Assembly (NCBI GenBank): GCA_964564785.1
Contig: CAZMCT010000063.1
Coordinates: 1 to 22,826 of the forward strand
Length of the DNA stretch: 22,826 nt
Source of the DNA: CAZMCT01 sp964564785
GTDB lineage: Bacteria > Planctomycetota > Phycisphaerae > UBA1845 > Fen-1342
Reading direction: 5' to 3'
Made by a program: the position numbers and the translations under genes. Positions within the stretch are counted from its first letter, which is position 1. The number at the start of each line of letters is the position of its first letter. The notes beneath the pieces were generated by a model. That model was not told the origin of the DNA. It searched no databases and was given only the letters and a program-made list of their open reading frames with translations. This document shows positions 22,797-22,826 of the stretch, piece by piece.

Positions 22797-22826
22797 GTCC
22801 CGTTCCCCGTTCCCCGTTCCCCGTTC
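22797..22826 (+). repeat. Heptanucleotide tandem repeat at the window end
   Basis: GTTCCCC is repeated three times exactly (22802-22822) and continues with GTTC to the last base. A degenerate unit, GTCCC, precedes it. The array leaves the window, so its full length is unknown. It lies about 60 bases after the pyrophosphatase stop. Confidence 0.75.

Noticed and set aside
22797..22826. CRISPR-like repeat array
   Set aside because: The units are seven bases with no spacers between them, so this is a simple tandem repeat.

Overview
The window looks like chromosomal DNA of a high-GC planctomycete, probably Phycisphaerae-like. This is inferred from protein features, not from a marker gene. The clues are strongly G/C-biased third codon positions, a membrane protein with an N-terminal double CxxC zinc ribbon of the kind frequent in Planctomycetota, a degenerate GH10-like protein, several paralogous secreted amidohydrolase-like proteins, and short palindromic repeats between and inside genes. 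No rRNA, tRNA, CRISPR array, insertion sequence or phage gene is visible.

Left part (1-10690, minus strand). Nine genes read right to left in what may be one or two transcription units: a GH10-like protein, a ComEA-like helix-hairpin-helix protein, a type I phosphomannose isomerase, a zinc-ribbon membrane protein, then five consecutive amidohydrolase-like proteins. The last of these runs off the left edge. Six of the eight junctions are 4-base start/stop overlaps (ATGA, GTGA or TTGA). A good sigma70-type promoter sits in the single large gap, in front of the five amidohydrolase-like genes. All five lack the HxH metal motif of active amidohydrolases, and the GH10-like protein lacks both catalytic glutamates. 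The cluster therefore carries six enzyme folds with atypical active sites.

Middle part (10691-16874). A 311-base divergent spacer holds a small element with 13-base terminal inverted repeats. Next comes a long GlmL/MutL-type ATPase without a mutase partner in view, then a right-handed beta-helix protein. Two minus-strand genes follow, an HExxH metallopeptidase resembling ImmA/IrrE and a single-domain response regulator. A glycine-rich probable lipoprotein of unknown function is transcribed divergently from a clear promoter.

Right part (16875-22826). A secreted TPR protein and cinA lie on the minus strand. The ygfZ-type folate-binding Fe-S protein is divergent from cinA. A short-chain dehydrogenase bracketed by dispersed repeats and an inorganic pyrophosphatase follow. 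The window ends in a heptanucleotide tandem repeat. These are mostly housekeeping or maintenance genes.

The most unusual content is the tandem set of five HxH-less amidohydrolase-like proteins, the palindromic repeats lying in frame inside one of them, and the co-transcribed GH10-like protein without catalytic glutamates.
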